Source: Roseovarius indicus | GTDB taxonomy: Bacteria; Pseudomonadota; Alphaproteobacteria; Rhodobacterales; Rhodobacteraceae | Assembly (NCBI RefSeq): GCF_008728195.1 | Contig: NZ_CP031598.1 | Location: forward strand, 1,054,001 to 1,118,000 | Direction: 5' to 3' | DNA length: 64,000 nucleotides | Shown: positions 19,276 to 28,409 of the stretch, one piece after another | How the letters are laid out: every line of letters starts with the position of its first letter | Numbering within the stretch: the stretch's first letter is position 1 | Translations under genes and position numbers: made by a program | Notes under the pieces: model-generated | The model's database searches: none | The model's input: the letters and a program-made list of their open reading frames with translations, nothing else | What the model was told of the DNA's origin: nothing

Positions 19276-19944
19276 TCAGTCTCCGCCGATGACGGCTTGT
19301 CTGAGAAGCGGTTCCCCGCTTCGGAAGTTGGCGATATCCTCGAGCAGGTTTTCCAGCACCCGCGCCACGAGGACGGTAAAGGCCAGCGGTACCGAGATCA
19401 GGAACCACCACTGCATGATGTTGTCGGTGCCCAGCATGATCTGGAAGTTCGAGGCGGAGTTGGCCACCACCCGAGTCGACGTGACGACCACGACCCATGA
19501 AAACACGATCCACAGCACCGTATCGAGCAACAGGCAGGCCATCTGGCCGGCGCGGGGCATGGCCGTGCGGAATTCGGCAAAGGCAAGGTGCGTGCGAAGC
19601 TTGACGTTATAGCTGCAGCCGAACCACGTCATGATGAGAAACAGGAACGGCGGCAGCGTGGTCGACCAAGGCGCCTGTTGAGACAGTACGAAGCGGCGAA
19701 AGACCTCGACAAAGATGATGCCGCCGATGGCGAGGTAGGAGACGACCATCACGGTCGACTCGAAATTGCGCTCGAACCACGGGCTCACCCGGTACACGAT
19801 CAGGATCAGAACCGCCGCTGCCAGCATCGCGACCAGGCCCATCGGCCAGATTGCCGGGTTGCGCATTGCCTCGCTCAGCATCCATGAATCGCCTGCGGCG
19901 AGGGCGCTCAGAATTTCTCCCGCCCCATCGAACAAGCCGGACAT
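19276..19944 (-). CDS. TRAP transporter small permease (DctQ type)
   Basis: A 222-aa membrane protein with four to five hydrophobic segments and the DctQ pattern (FEVFRRF-like IFVEVFRRFVL, then AWSTTLPPFLF). It is longer than many DctQ proteins because of an N-terminal extension with an extra hydrophobic helix. It lies between the solute-binding protein gene (112 bp upstream) and the large permease. Confidence 0.9.
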   Translation of the reverse strand: MSGLFDGAGEILSALAAGDSWMLSEAMRNPAIWPMGLVAMLAAAVLILIVYRVSPWFERNFESTVMVVSYLAIGGIIFVEVFRRFVLSQQAPWSTTLPPFLFLIMTWFGCSYNVKLRTHLAFAEFRTAMPRAGQMACLLLDTVLWIVFSWVVVVTSTRVVANSASNFQIMLGTDNIMQWWFLISVPLAFTVLVARVLENLLEDIANFRSGEPLLRQAVIGGD

Positions 19945-20056
19945 CCCTGTTCCTCCCTTTGGGCTGTCATTAGTCTCCGCGGTCTTTTGCGCCGCGTGAG
20001 GTACGCCGGGCCGCCCGTTATTCGAGCGGCCCGGATCTAAGCTTTACGGTAGCAAC

Positions 20057-21292
20057 TTATGCCGAACGCCACCAGCGCCGCGGCTCGACGTTCTCGGGCT
20101 TGGTATCCTGCGGGATCTGCCGCGCCACGTCGTAGATCTCCTGGTAGGTGTCGAGGCCGCCGGCCCAGTTGTTGAGACGCTCGCGCCACTGCGCCCAGGG
20201 CTCGGGGTTGAACTCGGGCGAGCACATTTCCTCGGCCATCTTGATCTGGTCTTCCGGAAGGAAGGCCGGGCGCACGTTGTCGCGCACGAAGATGGTGTCG
20301 GGCAATTGAGGATCCGAGAAGCCGACGGTCTTGACCAGCGCAGCCTCGTTCGCCGCCTGCACATGGGCCTGTGCCCAGTACGAGGATTCCATGATAGCGT
20401 CCTGCAAGTGCGGCTCCATCTCGTCGAAGACCTTCGCCGACATCGAGGTATGTTCGGTGCCGCAGAAGAACTTCAAGTCGACCGACTGGCTGACCACCGG
20501 CGACATGTTGGCATAGGCCACGGCCGAGGCCCAAGTCTCCGCACCATCGATCAGGCCTTGCTTGAGCCCGTCGAGCGTCTCCTCCCACGCGACAGGCACC
20601 GGGTTGAGGTTCAGAAGCTGCATCGCGATGCGGCCCAACTGCGTACCGGTCACCCGGTTCTTGGTGCCGAACAGTTCTTCAAGCTTGGTCACCGTAGGCT
20701 TGTCGGCGAACGACTGACCCATCTGAAGCCCGCGCAGCTCACAGTGGCTGAACAGGAATTTCAATCCGTGGCGCTTTTCCAGCGGCTCGCGCAGGAGCTT
20801 CATGGATTCCGGGCTGTAGAGGAAATGGTACTGCGATGCCCGGGTCGGGAACATGTAGGCGTAGTCGAGTACGTTAAGGTAGGGCGCGCCGCCCGCAGAG
20901 TTCTGGGTCGAGGCCGCGTACATGTCGACCACGCCCAGCTGGGTTTTCTCGACACAGGAGAGCTGGCCGCAGATCTGGTTGTCGCCGATGAATTCGACGC
21001 GGATTTCCCCCTCGGTGCGTTCTTCCAGGTCGCGGCAGAATTCCAGCGCGCCCATCCGTTCGATCAGCAGGTTCCGCGAGTTGAACCCCGAGGCGCCCAT
21101 CTTGAGCGTGTGCTTGGGCTCGTTCTTGAATCGTTTTTCGTATGTGCTCTCTGCCGCTTTGGCCAGCGACGGCAGGCTGGCCGCCCCCGCGAACGCTCCC
21201 GCGCCCAACAGCACCGACGACATGCCGAACTGTCCCGATAAGCGGAACAGGTCCCGGCGGGTGATCCCGCTCAGGGCATTGGATACTTTCAT
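20057..21292 (-). CDS. TRAP transporter solute-binding protein (DctP type), Tat-like signal
   Basis: A 411-aa periplasmic receptor. The ATG at 21292 has GGAGA just upstream. An upstream in-frame ATG would give a 14-residue extension that disrupts the signal. The N terminus has a twin-arginine-like signal (ITRRDLFRLSG) followed by a hydrophobic stretch and an AKA cleavage site near residue 47. The mature part has the DctP fold. The ligand is unknown; organic acids are usual. It is first in the operon DctP, DctQ, DctM, IclR and is divergent from the GMC oxidoreductase. Confidence 0.9.
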   Translation of the reverse strand: MKVSNALSGITRRDLFRLSGQFGMSSVLLGAGAFAGAASLPSLAKAAESTYEKRFKNEPKHTLKMGASGFNSRNLLIERMGALEFCRDLEERTEGEIRVEFIGDNQICGQLSCVEKTQLGVVDMYAASTQNSAGGAPYLNVLDYAYMFPTRASQYHFLYSPESMKLLREPLEKRHGLKFLFSHCELRGLQMGQSFADKPTVTKLEELFGTKNRVTGTQLGRIAMQLLNLNPVPVAWEETLDGLKQGLIDGAETWASAVAYANMSPVVSQSVDLKFFCGTEHTSMSAKVFDEMEPHLQDAIMESSYWAQAHVQAANEAALVKTVGFSDPQLPDTIFVRDNVRPAFLPEDQIKMAEEMCSPEFNPEPWAQWRERLNNWAGGLDTYQEIYDVARQIPQDTKPENVEPRRWWRSA

Positions 21293-21308
21293 GGTCTCCT
21301 CCCAAATC

Positions 21309-21346
21309 GTATTTTTTGATACTTGCAGTCTCAATATTGGTCGACC
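21309..21346. promoter_or_regulatory. Possible operator region between TRAP operon and GMC gene
   Basis: Two short palindromes lie in the 116-bp divergent region: GTAT-N6-ATAC at 21309-21322 and GGTCGACC at 21339-21346. Either could be the IclR site. This is suggestive only. Confidence 0.25.
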
Positions 21347-21408
21347 TATGTTCGATCTGGCAAGAAAAATCTTTTCGCTGCGTAATGTTTGGAAGAGGAC
21401 GCCCGTAA

Positions 21409-23034
21409 ATGCCCGAATTGTCAGCAGATTACGTGATCGTCGGCGCGGGCTCGGCGGGCTGCGTTCTGGCGAATCGTCTCTCCAAAGACCCTTCGATCAA
21501 GGTCGTGCTGATGGAGGCGGGCGGGCGAGACTGGAATCCCTGGATCCATATTCCGGTCGGTTATTTCAAGACGATGCACAACCCCTCGGTCGACTGGTGC
21601 TACCGAACGGAACCCGATCCAGGGCTCAACGGCCGCCGGCTCGACTGGCCCCGGGGCAAGGTGCTTGGCGGCTCATCCTCTCTGAACGGATTGCTCTATG
21701 TTCGCGGCCAACCGCAGGATTACGACCGCTGGCAGCAGATGGGGAACGCCGGCTGGGGGTGGGACCACGTGCTGCCCCTCTTCAAGCGCTCCGAGAACCA
21801 GGAGCGCGGAGCCGACGAGTTTCATGGTGACCAGGGCCCGCTTTCGGTGTCGAACATGCGGCTGCAACGGCCGATCTGCGATGCCTGGGTCGCCGCTGCG
21901 CAGGAGGCTGGCTACCCGTTCAACAGCGACTACAACGGCGCGGCGCAGGAAGGGGTGGGCTATTTCCAGCTTACGGCGCGCAACGGTCGCCGTTGTTCCG
22001 CCGCGGTTGCGTTTCTGAACCCGATCCGCAATCGCCCTAACCTGACAATCCTTACCCGCGCGCAGGCCAGCCGGATCTTGTTCGATGGTACCCGCGCCAC
22101 CGGCGTTGCCTACCGCGACGGTGCCGGGACCGAGCAGATCGTGCGCGCCGGCGTCGAAGTCATCGTGTCATCGGGCGCCATCGGGTCGCCGCAGCTTCTC
22201 ATGGTTTCCGGCATTGGTGAAGCCGCGCAGCTCAAGGAGCACGGGATAGACGTTCTTCGCGATCTCCCTGCCGTGGGCAAGAACATGCAGGACCATCTGC
22301 AGGCCCGGCTTGTCTTCAAATGCAACGAGCCCACGTTGAATGACGAGGTGCGCAGCCTGACCAACAAGGCCCGGATTGCGCTCAAATACGCCATGTTCCG
22401 ATCTGGCCCGATGGCCATGGCCGCCAGCCTGGCAACCGGGTTCATGCGGACCGGCGATCATGTGGAGACCCCGGATATCCAGTTTCACGTCCAGCCCTGG
22501 TCTGCGGACAGTCCGGGGGCGGGTGTTCATCCGTTTTCCGCCTTCACCATGTCCGTCTGCCAGTTGCGGCCAGAAAGTCGCGGCGAAATTCGGCTGGCGA
22601 GTGCCGATCCGTCGACGCACCCGAGAATCCACCCGAATTATCTGTCGACCGAAGCCGACTGCCGCACGATCGTCGAAGGCATCAACATTGCCCGGCGCAT
22701 TGCCCGATGCGAACCGCTCAGCCACAAGATTTCCGAAGAGTTTCGTCCGGACGACACGCTCGACATGGACGATTACGAGGGCACGCTCGACTGGGCGCGC
22801 AATAACTCGACGACGATCTATCACCCCACCGGCACCTGTAAGATGGGCCTTGGCAGCGATGCCGTCGTCGATTCACGCTTGCGGGTTCATGGCATCGCCG
22901 GGCTTCGTGTCGCCGATTGTTCGATCATGCCGGAAATCGTGTCCGGCAACACGAACGCACCAGCCATCATGATTGGCGAAAAAGCCTCCGATATGATCCT
23001 GGACGACCGCAAGCAGGGTATCGCTTCGGCTTGA
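21409..23034 (+). CDS. GMC-family flavin oxidoreductase (choline/alcohol dehydrogenase-like), copy 1
   Basis: A 541-aa FAD enzyme. The ADP-binding motif VGAGSAGCVLANRL is at residues 11-24. The GMC signature PRGKVLGGSSSLNGL is near 84-98. The active-site segments HPTGTCKMG (His near 473) and SGNTNAPA (Asn near 516) are at the C terminus. It oxidises an alcohol to an aldehyde or ketone. It is divergent from the TRAP operon, so it probably acts on the imported compound. A paralogue is encoded at 31679-33298. Confidence 0.9.
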   Translation: MPELSADYVIVGAGSAGCVLANRLSKDPSIKVVLMEAGGRDWNPWIHIPVGYFKTMHNPSVDWCYRTEPDPGLNGRRLDWPRGKVLGGSSSLNGLLYVRGQPQDYDRWQQMGNAGWGWDHVLPLFKRSENQERGADEFHGDQGPLSVSNMRLQRPICDAWVAAAQEAGYPFNSDYNGAAQEGVGYFQLTARNGRRCSAAVAFLNPIRNRPNLTILTRAQASRILFDGTRATGVAYRDGAGTEQIVRAGVEVIVSSGAIGSPQLLMVSGIGEAAQLKEHGIDVLRDLPAVGKNMQDHLQARLVFKCNEPTLNDEVRSLTNKARIALKYAMFRSGPMAMAASLATGFMRTGDHVETPDIQFHVQPWSADSPGAGVHPFSAFTMSVCQLRPESRGEIRLASADPSTHPRIHPNYLSTEADCRTIVEGINIARRIARCEPLSHKISEEFRPDDTLDMDDYEGTLDWARNNSTTIYHPTGTCKMGLGSDAVVDSRLRVHGIAGLRVADCSIMPEIVSGNTNAPAIMIGEKASDMILDDRKQGIASA

Positions 23035-23049
23035 CCCCCGGCTTCGCGA

Positions 23050-24156
23050 TCACCCCTCCAGTTCGCTGATCTGGTATTCCGCCCGGTCCAGCCAGTCGGG
23101 GGAGATCTCCACGCCCCAGCCCGGTGCATCCGTCACCGTCACCTGGCCCCCTGACACCTCGTAAGGGTCATTCAGGTACAGTCCGTACTGCCAAGGATAG
23201 TAATCCTCCTCCTCGATCGAAAACTCGAGGTATTTCCCGGCGTTGGGGATCGCCCGCAGCAGGTGCATCGTGAACAAAGTGACCAGCGACATGTTCGCAG
23301 CATGAGGCGTCACCGGCATCCCCGCCGCCTCGGCCATTCGAGCCACCCGTAGCGTCCGGGCGATACCGCCGAGGTAAAGCACATCCGGCTGCAGCACGTC
23401 GACGATCCGTCCGTCTATCATGCCTTTCCAGTTGGCCATCATGCAATCCTGCTCGCCGCCGCAGACATCGATTTCCAGCGCATCCGTGACCTGCTTGGTT
23501 TGCTCGAACTCCCAATAGGGGCAGGGCTCTTCGTAGTGGGAAATTCCGTTATCCTGTAGCAACTTGCCGACTTCGATGGCTTTCGCCGGCGAATAGCAGG
23601 AATTGGCGTCGACAAGCAGCGCCGGCGCGTCGCCAAGGGCCTCCCGGATCGCTGGTACGATTTCTTCTGTTCGGCCCTCCCATTCATCCGTGTCGCGGCC
23701 GACCTCTGCGCCAATACGGAACTTGAAGGCGTCGAACCCGTGGGCGTCGCGCAGCCGAAGGAACCGCTCGGCTTCGTCCTTCGGCGTGATGTCCCGCTTC
23801 ATCGACGAGGCATAGGCCCTGATCTCGCCGGGCGTCCCGCCGATCAGCTCGCAGACGGGTTTGCCCTCCTGTTTGCCGCGCATGTCCCAAATCGCCGTGT
23901 CGACCCCGCCCATCGCGCGACGCACGTAGGAGCCGGGAAATTTGTGTTCGCGGTCGCGCACGATGTCGAGCATCTCGTCGATATTGCCGCAATCCATCCC
24001 CAGCGCATGTGGGGCGACCTGCCGGTGCAGCACCTGTGCGGTGATATCTGCGCAATAGGGCGCAACCTGTCCCCAGCCTTCGGCCCCGTCTTCTGCGGTG
24101 GCCCGCACGAAACAAATAAAGCTGTCGGTGAATGTCTCGAGTTTTTTCAGTTTCAT
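23050..24156 (-). CDS. Mandelate racemase/muconate lactonizing enzyme family protein
   Basis: A 368-aa enolase-superfamily enzyme. Residues seen: K145-x-R147 at the end of the second barrel strand, metal ligands D183, E209 and E235, D258, and H285 in TPHAAN. The His-Asp pair places it in the mandelate racemase subgroup, which covers sugar-acid dehydratases and racemases. The substrate is a carboxylate whose alpha proton is abstracted. It ends 15 bp from the GMC gene, tail to tail, and is divergent from the MocR regulator (111-bp gap). It may belong to either neighbouring pathway. Confidence 0.88.
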   Translation of the reverse strand: MKLKKLETFTDSFICFVRATAEDGAEGWGQVAPYCADITAQVLHRQVAPHALGMDCGNIDEMLDIVRDREHKFPGSYVRRAMGGVDTAIWDMRGKQEGKPVCELIGGTPGEIRAYASSMKRDITPKDEAERFLRLRDAHGFDAFKFRIGAEVGRDTDEWEGRTEEIVPAIREALGDAPALLVDANSCYSPAKAIEVGKLLQDNGISHYEEPCPYWEFEQTKQVTDALEIDVCGGEQDCMMANWKGMIDGRIVDVLQPDVLYLGGIARTLRVARMAEAAGMPVTPHAANMSLVTLFTMHLLRAIPNAGKYLEFSIEEEDYYPWQYGLYLNDPYEVSGGQVTVTDAPGWGVEISPDWLDRAEYQISELEG

Positions 24157-24239
24157 CGGGTCAGACCGGGCCTTGAGGGTATGTATCGGATTGCAGGCTG
24201 GATAATAATTGGCCGGTTCTGTATATCCATTTCGGCAAG

Positions 24240-24256
24240 TTGGTCAGACCAATTGG
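24240..24256. promoter_or_regulatory. MocR operator candidate O1
   Basis: A perfect palindrome, TTGGTC-A-GACCAA, occupies 24240-24252 and is extended by the overlapping CCAATTGG (24249-24256). It ends about 12-15 bp before the regulator ATG at 24268, a position suited to autorepression. The same palindrome recurs at 25747-25759. Confidence 0.65.
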
Positions 24257-24267
24257 TTTGGAGACCC

Positions 24268-25755
24268 ATGAAACACGCTGCCGGGGCGCTGCTATCGTCC
24301 ATCCATATCGATCGCAATTCGCGCAAATCCGTCAGCGTGCAGCTTTACATGTCGCTTCGGGACATCTTGCTTACAGGGGGCCTTCCGCCCGGCGAGCGTT
24401 TGCCGGCGACCCGCACGCTGGCCAAGGAGGCGGGCGTCTCGCGGACCACGGTGATCGACGCCATCGACCGGCTGGTTTCGGAGGGCATGCTCGTGTCCCG
24501 CGTGGGCGCGGGCACCTTCGTCAGCGAAACGCTGGAACACCAGCGCCCGCCGGTCGCCCCGCCCGACGCCCCCCATACCGGCCCCAACCCGCGCTTGTCA
24601 TATGCTATCAGCCACGCCGAAAAAAATTATGCCAATCGCACGTGGCTGCCGCACGAACCGCGTGCGTTCGTGACCGCCCTGCCGGCGCTCGACGCCTTTC
24701 CAATTGCGCACTGGTCACGCCTTTCCGCCCGCCATCTGCGCGGAGCGCGCAGCGATGTCATGGGCTACGGCCAACCCAAGGGGCTGGAAGCGCTGCGCCG
24801 CGCCATCGCCACCCATCTCAGCGCTCTCAAGGGGATACGATGCCATCACGAACAGATCTTCATTACCTGTGGCGCACAACACGCGTTTTCGCTGATCGGA
24901 AGGCTTCTGCTCAACCCGGGTGACAGGGTGTGGATGGAGAACCCCGGGGCCTCCGGCGCGCGGAACGCACTTTTGTCGGAAGGTGCGGAGCTTGTGCCTG
25001 TCGACGTGGATGAAGAGGGGTTGGTCGTCTCCGACGGCCTTGCCAAGGCCCCGCATTTCCGTCTTGCCTTCGTAACCCCCTCTCACCAGCAGCCTCTGGG
25101 GCATGTCATGTCTTTGACCCGGCGGTTCGAGCTTCTCCAGGCTGCCGAGGAGGCGCAGGCGCTTATCATCGAAGACGACTATGATGGCGAATTCTATTAC
25201 GGCAGCGCTGCGCAGCCTGCCCTGCGCGGTACCGACAATTTCGGTCGTGTGCTCTATGTCGGCACGTTTTCGAAATCATTGTTCCCGTCACTTCGACTGG
25301 GCTTCGTGTTGGTCCCGGAACGGATGACGGATGTCTTCGACAAGATGTTCCAGTTCTGGGCCAGTGGCCCGCCGACGGCGACCCAGGCGATCGTGGCCGA
25401 CTTCATGGATGAAGGTCATTTCGCCACGCATATCCGGCTGATGCGACGTCTTTACAAGGCGCGGCACGATGCGCTGGTTGAAGCGTCGCAATCGCTGCCG
25501 GACTGCGTTTCGCTTCAGCAAACCGCCAGCGGGTTTCATACCCCCGCCTTCATCACCGGCAACGTCGATGAGCAGGCACTCGTGGCCCAGGCTGCCGAAA
25601 AAGGCGTCACCCTTGCGCCGCTGTCGCGCTACTGCCTTGACCCAATCAGGGAAACCGGGCTTGTCTTTGGCTTCGGCAGCGTCGCGCCCGAAGATATCCA
25701 TCGTGGCATCGAGGCAATTCGCGACCTGCCAGCCTGGCGTGGGAAATTGGTCTGA
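24268..25755 (+). CDS. MocR-type (GntR/aminotransferase) transcriptional regulator
   Basis: A 495-aa regulator. The winged helix is at about residues 20-85 (LPATRTLAKEAGVSRTTVIDAI), then a fold-type I aminotransferase-like domain to the end. The PLP lysine is K336 in GTFSKSLFPSLRLG, and EDDYDGEFYY carries the cofactor-binding aspartate region. The ATG at 24268 was chosen because it directly precedes the conserved N terminus. MocR proteins such as GabR and TauR sense amines through PLP. A perfect TTGGTC-N-GACCAA palindrome lies just upstream and another overlaps the stop codon, pointing to autoregulation and control of the downstream amine-oxidase operon. Confidence 0.92.
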   Translation: MKHAAGALLSSIHIDRNSRKSVSVQLYMSLRDILLTGGLPPGERLPATRTLAKEAGVSRTTVIDAIDRLVSEGMLVSRVGAGTFVSETLEHQRPPVAPPDAPHTGPNPRLSYAISHAEKNYANRTWLPHEPRAFVTALPALDAFPIAHWSRLSARHLRGARSDVMGYGQPKGLEALRRAIATHLSALKGIRCHHEQIFITCGAQHAFSLIGRLLLNPGDRVWMENPGASGARNALLSEGAELVPVDVDEEGLVVSDGLAKAPHFRLAFVTPSHQQPLGHVMSLTRRFELLQAAEEAQALIIEDDYDGEFYYGSAAQPALRGTDNFGRVLYVGTFSKSLFPSLRLGFVLVPERMTDVFDKMFQFWASGPPTATQAIVADFMDEGHFATHIRLMRRLYKARHDALVEASQSLPDCVSLQQTASGFHTPAFITGNVDEQALVAQAAEKGVTLAPLSRYCLDPIRETGLVFGFGSVAPEDIHRGIEAIRDLPAWRGKLV

Positions 25756-25772
25756 CCAATTTGTCAAATTGG
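25747..25772. promoter_or_regulatory. MocR operator candidate O2 (double palindrome)
   Basis: TTGGTC-T-GACCAA at 25747-25759 contains the regulator's TGA stop. An overlapping second palindrome, CCAATTT-GTC-AAATTGG, covers 25756-25772. It lies about 95 bp upstream of the flavin oxidase start at 25866, in the only gap before the operon. Confidence 0.65.
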
Positions 25773-25865
25773 ATATGAAGTAAGGGCCAATCGTGGCCTA
25801 GCGTTTTTGCTGATAACCCGCGCAAGGCGGCTCTCGCCCTATCTTTGCGTGCCTGGAGGAAGCCG

Positions 25866-27179
25866 ATGGTCCGCACGACATCGCATGCACCGAACCATCA
25901 AGTCTACTGGCTCGACGATGTCGGGCCAGCGCCCGAATTTTCGGGCGACCTGCCCGCATCCACGGACGTGCTGATCGTCGGCTCCGGTTATACCGGCCTG
26001 AATGCGGCCATCGAAACGGCTAGGGGCGGGCGGTCGACGCTCGTGCTCGACGCTGATGACCCCGGATATGGCTGCAGCACCCGAAACGGCGGGCAGATCA
26101 GTACCAGCATCAAACCAACTCTGGAAAAGCTCACGGCGAAATTCGGCGAGCAGAAGGCCCGCGCTATCCGCGGCGAGGGGAGTTCTGCACTATCGTGGAT
26201 CGAGGATTTCGTGCGCGGTGAAGAGATAGATTGCGACTTCCGCAACGTGGGCCGGTTTCATGCCGCCCATACGCCTGAGAGCTACGAGACCCTCGCCCGA
26301 GACACCGAAAAGCTCCGGTCACAGGAGGGCATCGAGAGCTTTGTCGTTCCGCGCGACGAGCAGAAGAAGGAGCTGGGCACGAATACCTATCATGGCGGCG
26401 TCGTCTTTACGAAGCATTGCTCGTTGCATCCCGCCAAGTACCATCGCGGCCTGCTCCGAATTGCGGACGAGGCAGGCGCCCGGATCCTCGGGAACTGCCG
26501 TGTCACCGCCATTGAGCGCACGGTTAAGGGCTTCAACGTCATCACGGAGAAGGGGCGGGTCGAAGCACGTGACGTTATCGTTGCCACCAACGGCTACACC
26601 ACGAACCTAACCCCCTGGCAGCAACGCCGGGTGATCCCCATTGGCAGTTACATCATCGCGACCGAAGAACTGCCCGAAGCACTGGTGGACGAGTTGTTCC
26701 CGACCGACCGGATCGCCAGCGATACCTTCAAGGTGCTGTATTATTATCGTGCTTCCCCCGATCGCAGGCGCATCCTCTTCGGGGGGCGCGTCTCGGCGGC
26801 CGAGACCGACCCGAAGATCAGCGGCCCGCTGCTCTACGAAAGCATGTGCCGCATTTTCCCGCAGCTGAAAGGCCGTGAGGTCACCCATTCATGGGCCGGC
26901 ACAGTTGCCTACAGTTTCGATGAACTTCCGCATGCGGGAACTCATGACGGCGTTCACTACGCGATGGGCTATTGCGGCTCGGGTGTTTCGATGGCCAGCT
27001 ACCTTGGCATGCGCACCGGACAAAAGGTTCTGGGCAAAGCCGAAGGCAAGACCGCCTTCGAAGATCTGCCGTTTCCTACGCGCCCCCTCTACACCGGCAA
27101 ACCCTGGTTTCTGCCCGCAGCGGTTGCCTGGTACAGGTGGATGGACACCCGTCAATATCGGAGGGCCGTGAACGGCTGA
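25866..27179 (+). CDS. PuuB-like FAD-dependent amine oxidoreductase
   Basis: A 437-aa DAO-family flavoenzyme. The ATG at 25866 follows GGAGGA at about 7 nt. The N-terminal YWLDDV segment and the Rossmann motif VLIVGSGYTGLNAAIE (near 41-56) resemble gamma-glutamylputrescine oxidase and related amine or amino-acid oxidases. RNGGQIS (near 76-82) is the family's flavin contact. The C-terminal MGYCGSGVSMASYLG closes the FAD site. It oxidises a C-N bond to imine, giving aldehyde and ammonia or amine. It is first in an operon with a polyamine-type importer. The exact amine is unknown. Confidence 0.85.
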   Translation: MVRTTSHAPNHQVYWLDDVGPAPEFSGDLPASTDVLIVGSGYTGLNAAIETARGGRSTLVLDADDPGYGCSTRNGGQISTSIKPTLEKLTAKFGEQKARAIRGEGSSALSWIEDFVRGEEIDCDFRNVGRFHAAHTPESYETLARDTEKLRSQEGIESFVVPRDEQKKELGTNTYHGGVVFTKHCSLHPAKYHRGLLRIADEAGARILGNCRVTAIERTVKGFNVITEKGRVEARDVIVATNGYTTNLTPWQQRRVIPIGSYIIATEELPEALVDELFPTDRIASDTFKVLYYYRASPDRRRILFGGRVSAAETDPKISGPLLYESMCRIFPQLKGREVTHSWAGTVAYSFDELPHAGTHDGVHYAMGYCGSGVSMASYLGMRTGQKVLGKAEGKTAFEDLPFPTRPLYTGKPWFLPAAVAWYRWMDTRQYRRAVNG

Positions 27180-27281
27180 CAAGAGATTTTCGCCGGTGCG
27201 CGCCGAGCCTGCGAAAGACAAAAACAACCGGCAAAGGCCGCCTCGAACGCGGCAGATCAATATCTGACAGGAGGACCAAAA

Positions 27282-28325
27282 ATGAAACGTTCAATCGCCG
27301 CGCCCCTCGCGGTTTCGCTGCTGGCAACGACCAGCGCGTTCGCCCAGGACAAGGAAATCACCGTGGCCTCATGGGGCGGGTCGTATCAGGAAGCGCAGAG
27401 CAAGGCGCTTTTCGAGCCCGCGTCCGAGGCGATGGGCATCACCGTGAAACAGGAAACCTATGGCGGCATGGCTGATGTGCGCCTTCAGGTCTCTACCGGT
27501 CAGGTCACCTATGACCTCGTGGCCAGCGGGTCGGGGTCGGCCGCACGTGCCGGGGCGGAAGGCCTTCTGGAACCGCTCGACTACGACGTGATCGACGTGT
27601 CGAACTTCTACGAGTCGCTCTATTCCGAATATTGCGTCGGTGGCGACGTGTTCTCGGTCGTGGCAGCGTGGAACACCGACACCTATGGCGAGGATGGCCC
27701 GCAAAGCTGGGCGGATTTCTTCGACACCGAGAAGTTTCCCGGCACCCGGGCCTATCGCAACACCGTTTCCGGCGCGCTCGAACCAGCCCTGATGGCGGAC
27801 GGCGTCGCGCCCGAGGATGTCTACGAGGTCCTCTCCTCCGAGGAAGGCATCGAGCGCGCGCTCGACAAGATCCGCGAGTTGCGCCCCAACATCGCGGTCT
27901 ACTGGTCGTCAGGCGCGCAGCACGCGCAGCTGATGAAGGATGGCGAGGTCGACATGACCACTGGCTGGAACGGCCGTTTCGACAACGCGGCCAAGGATGG
28001 CGGCAAGGTCTCCTACACCTTCAACCAGGCGCTGCTCGACTATGACTGCTTCGCCATTCCAAAGGGCGCGCCGAACAAGGATCTCGCGATGGAATTCCTC
28101 GCCGAGATCTCGAAGCCGGAATACCAGGACGACCTGCCGAAGTACATCACCTATGGCCCGACCAACAAGGCAGCCTATGAGACCGGGGAAATCTCCGACG
28201 AGGTGGCCGCAAGCCTGCCGTCCTCTCCGGAAAACGCCGCCAAGCAGCTGCCGATCTCGCTTGAATGGTATGCCGAGTGGGAGCAGGTCGCTGCCGAGAT
28301 GTACCAGGAAATGCTGACCGAGTAA
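27282..28325 (+). CDS. ABC importer solute-binding protein (spermidine/putrescine type)
   Basis: A 347-aa periplasmic protein with a signal peptide (MKRSIAAPLA then a hydrophobic run, cleavage after SAFA near residue 22). The mature start, EITVASWGGSYQEAQ, is typical of the PotD/PotF and related family. It delivers an amine-like ligand to the permeases encoded next. It is followed by a strong stem-loop (28348-28373), consistent with higher expression of the binding protein than of the other components. Confidence 0.9.
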   Translation: MKRSIAAPLAVSLLATTSAFAQDKEITVASWGGSYQEAQSKALFEPASEAMGITVKQETYGGMADVRLQVSTGQVTYDLVASGSGSAARAGAEGLLEPLDYDVIDVSNFYESLYSEYCVGGDVFSVVAAWNTDTYGEDGPQSWADFFDTEKFPGTRAYRNTVSGALEPALMADGVAPEDVYEVLSSEEGIERALDKIRELRPNIAVYWSSGAQHAQLMKDGEVDMTTGWNGRFDNAAKDGGKVSYTFNQALLDYDCFAIPKGAPNKDLAMEFLAEISKPEYQDDLPKYITYGPTNKAAYETGEISDEVAASLPSSPENAAKQLPISLEWYAEWEQVAAEMYQEMLTE

Positions 28326-28347
28326 GGGTTTCGCCGAAAACCCGAGT

Positions 28348-28373
28348 GACGGGCGCCGCAAGCGGCGCCCGTC
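28348..28373 (+). other. Intercistronic stem-loop after the binding-protein gene
   Basis: A perfect 12-bp inverted repeat (28348-28359 with 28362-28373) with only AA between the arms, GC-rich, and no T run after it. It probably acts as an mRNA-stabilising or partial-termination element, not a full terminator. Confidence 0.6.
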
Positions 28374-28409
28374 CGCACCAGCCAACCCTAACTTCGAGGG
28401 GTAATCGCC

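Noticed and set aside
21339..21346. GGTCGACC palindrome as a further MocR site
   Set aside because: It lacks the central base and the outer AA/TT symmetry of the two real copies; kept only as a weak operator candidate.
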